Source: Nocardia aurea (GTDB lineage Bacteria; Actinomycetota; Actinomycetes; Mycobacteriales; Mycobacteriaceae). Taken from it: a DNA stretch of 64,000 nucleotides. The position numbers and the translations under genes were made by a program. A model generated the notes under the pieces. That model was not told the DNA's origin. It did not search any database and saw nothing but the letters and a program-made list of their open reading frames with translations. Location of the stretch: NCBI RefSeq assembly GCF_003123685.1, contig NZ_QCYJ01000085.1, positions 124,001-188,000 on the forward strand, read 5' to 3'. Positions 62,680 to 64,000 of the stretch are shown here, piece after piece; position 1 is the stretch's first letter; the number at the start of each line of letters is the position of its first letter.

Positions 62680-64000
62680 TCGCCCACACCGCACCGGTAC
62701 GCGACCCCCGCGACGAGATCCGACGCGGGGACCACCAGGACGAGCCCGCACCGGCACTGCTGGTACGCGGACTCACCGTGCGATACGCGAACAGCGTCGC
62801 GGCGGTGCGCGATATCGACCTCTCGGTCGCGCCCGGCGAGATCGTCGCCCTGCTCGGAGAATCCGGATCGGGCAAATCCAGCATCGTCAACGCGGTACTC
62901 GGACTGCTGCCGCGCGCAGCCACGGTGGAGACCACCGAACTCGCCTTCGGGCAGACCCGCGTCGACCCCGGAGACCGTCGCCGGATGCGTGCCGTACGCG
63001 GCAGCCGGGTCGGGCTCATCCCGCAGGACTGCGCCGTCGCGCTGGACCCGGTACTGCGGGTGGGACCGCAGATCCTCGAAGGTGTGGCCGAGGCGCGCTC
63101 GATGTCCAGGGAGCAACGGCGGGCGCGCGTGGCGGAACTGCTCGAAAAGGTCGGGTTCGAGGATCCTTCGGCCATCGTGCGTCGGTACCCGCACGAACTG
63201 TCCGGCGGGATGGCGCAGCGCGTCCTGATCGCCGTGGCCCTGGCGGCCCGGCCGGCACTGCTCATCGCCGACGAACCCTCCGCGGCGTTGGACACGCTCG
63301 CCCAGGCCAGGGTGATGGACTGGATATCCGCACTGGCCGAGCGCGAACGTGTCGGCGTACTGATGGTGACCCACGACCTCGCGCTGGCCGCGCAGCGTGC
63401 CCACCGCGGGGTACTGCTCGACGGCGGCACGATCGTGGCACGCGGCGATATCCGAACCATCGCGCCGATCGCGCCCGCGCGCGTGCGCTACCGGTCGCCC
63501 GCGCCGACGGAGGTGGTCGACCCGAACCCGGCCCGCCGCGTATCCGGAGCGGCGCGGGAGCGTGTCGAGCCGACGAATATCGTGAAAGATGTCGCGGTGA
63601 CGCGAAAAACGGCCACCGCGAGCGTGGATCTGCTCCGGTTGGAGTCGGTGCGCAGGCTCTATCCCGGCGTGCACGGGCCCACCGGTGTTCGCGAGGTCTC
63701 GGTGGATCTGGTGCGCGGTGCGGCGGTGGGCCTGGTCGGTGGCTCGGGAGCGGGGAAGAGCACCGTCGGTCGGCTGATGGCCGGCCTGGAAGTGCCCGAC
63801 GGCGGTGTGGTGCGTTTCCGGGGCGAGGACGTGCGCGGGCTGGACCGTGCCGGGCGTCGCCGGTTCCGGCGCGCGGTGCAGGTGATCGCGCAGAACCCGT
63901 ACTCCTCGGTCGACCCGCGCTACGCGGCGCGGCGAGCCATCGAAGAACCGTTGCGCGCCTTCGGGATCGGTGACCGCGCCGCGCGCAGACGACGGGTCGC
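62676..64000 (+). CDS. Double ATP-binding subunit of the second peptide/nickel-type ABC importer (3' truncated)
   Basis: The frame is open to the window end, 441 codons visible. Domain 1 has Walker A GESGSGKSS, signature ELSGGMAQRV and Walker B LLIADEPSAALD; domain 2 (from about residue 315) has Walker A GGSGAGKSTVGRL and Q-loop IAQNPYSSVDPRY. It starts ATG in an ATGA overlap. Same fused DppD-DppF design as 2073-3758 but clearly diverged. Its remaining C-terminal part lies beyond the window. Confidence 0.93.
   Translation, partial: MIAHTAPVRDPRDEIRRGDHQDEPAPALLVRGLTVRYANSVAAVRDIDLSVAPGEIVALLGESGSGKSSIVNAVLGLLPRAATVETTELAFGQTRVDPGDRRRMRAVRGSRVGLIPQDCAVALDPVLRVGPQILEGVAEARSMSREQRRARVAELLEKVGFEDPSAIVRRYPHELSGGMAQRVLIAVALAARPALLIADEPSAALDTLAQARVMDWISALAERERVGVLMVTHDLALAAQRAHRGVLLDGGTIVARGDIRTIAPIAPARVRYRSPAPTEVVDPNPARRVSGAARERVEPTNIVKDVAVTRKTATASVDLLRLESVRRLYPGVHGPTGVREVSVDLVRGAAVGLVGGSGAGKSTVGRLMAGLEVPDGGVVRFRGEDVRGLDRAGRRRFRRAVQVIAQNPYSSVDPRYAARRAIEEPLRAFGIGDRAARRRRV

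Overview
The window is a high-GC chromosomal segment from an actinomycete, most likely Nocardia or a close mycolic-acid-containing relative (Mycobacteriales). The pointers are a PknK-type kinase fused to a MalT-like regulator, an antigen-85-like secreted mycolyltransferase/esterase, a furA-katG pair, LLM/F420-type oxidoreductases, a TIGR00027-type methyltransferase, an NDMA-type alcohol dehydrogenase, and GC-rich codon use with many GTG starts. I saw no rRNA, tRNA, CRISPR array, insertion sequence or prophage.

Left part (1-24 kb). After a truncated aldo/keto reductase comes a minus-strand operon in which every junction is a 4-nt stop/start overlap: solute-binding lipoprotein, flavin monooxygenase, two permeases, a fused double ATPase and a PLP aminotransferase. 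It is preceded by a 26-codon Cys-rich leader ORF with a strong ribosome-binding site and an internal hairpin, which suggests cysteine-responsive attenuation and an organosulfur role. Then follow a stand-alone AICAR transformylase, an orphan response regulator, and a 134-residue protein that looks like a eukaryotic-type ADF/cofilin actin-binding domain (11321-11725), the most unusual gene of the window. Two TetR regulators, each beside clear inverted-repeat operators, face redox enzymes. An ADP-ribosylglycohydrolase, a double TerD protein with a Pro/Gln/Tyr-rich linker, an AEC transporter and a small RHH-VOC-methyltransferase cluster complete this part.

Middle (24-50 kb). katG and furA are followed by a DUF1254/DUF1214 protein, a GNAT acetyltransferase, an LLM oxidoreductase, pknK, several small enzymes (PPOX, DHFR-like, maltokinase-cap-like), the mycolyltransferase, an NDMA-type alcohol dehydrogenase, pyruvate oxidase and an epoxide hydrolase. 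A TetR gene carries a 22-bp palindrome whose half-site and spacing recur before an amidohydrolase gene about 1.7 kb downstream, suggesting a small TetR regulon. Further genes encode an Rcp1-like response regulator, a chloroperoxidase-type hydrolase and a SRPBCC protein with a near-perfect terminator hairpin.

Right part (50-64 kb). A NarL-type two-component pair and an HxlR regulator precede a plus-strand gene set of aromatic-polyketide type: acyl carrier protein, MFS exporter, two didomain aromatase/cyclases, cytochrome P450, 3Fe-4S ferredoxin, ketoreductase and an NTF2-like protein. It is translationally coupled to a second peptide/nickel-type ABC importer that runs off the right edge. No ketosynthase (KS-alpha/KS-beta) lies in the window, so it is either beyond position 64000, encoded elsewhere, or absent.
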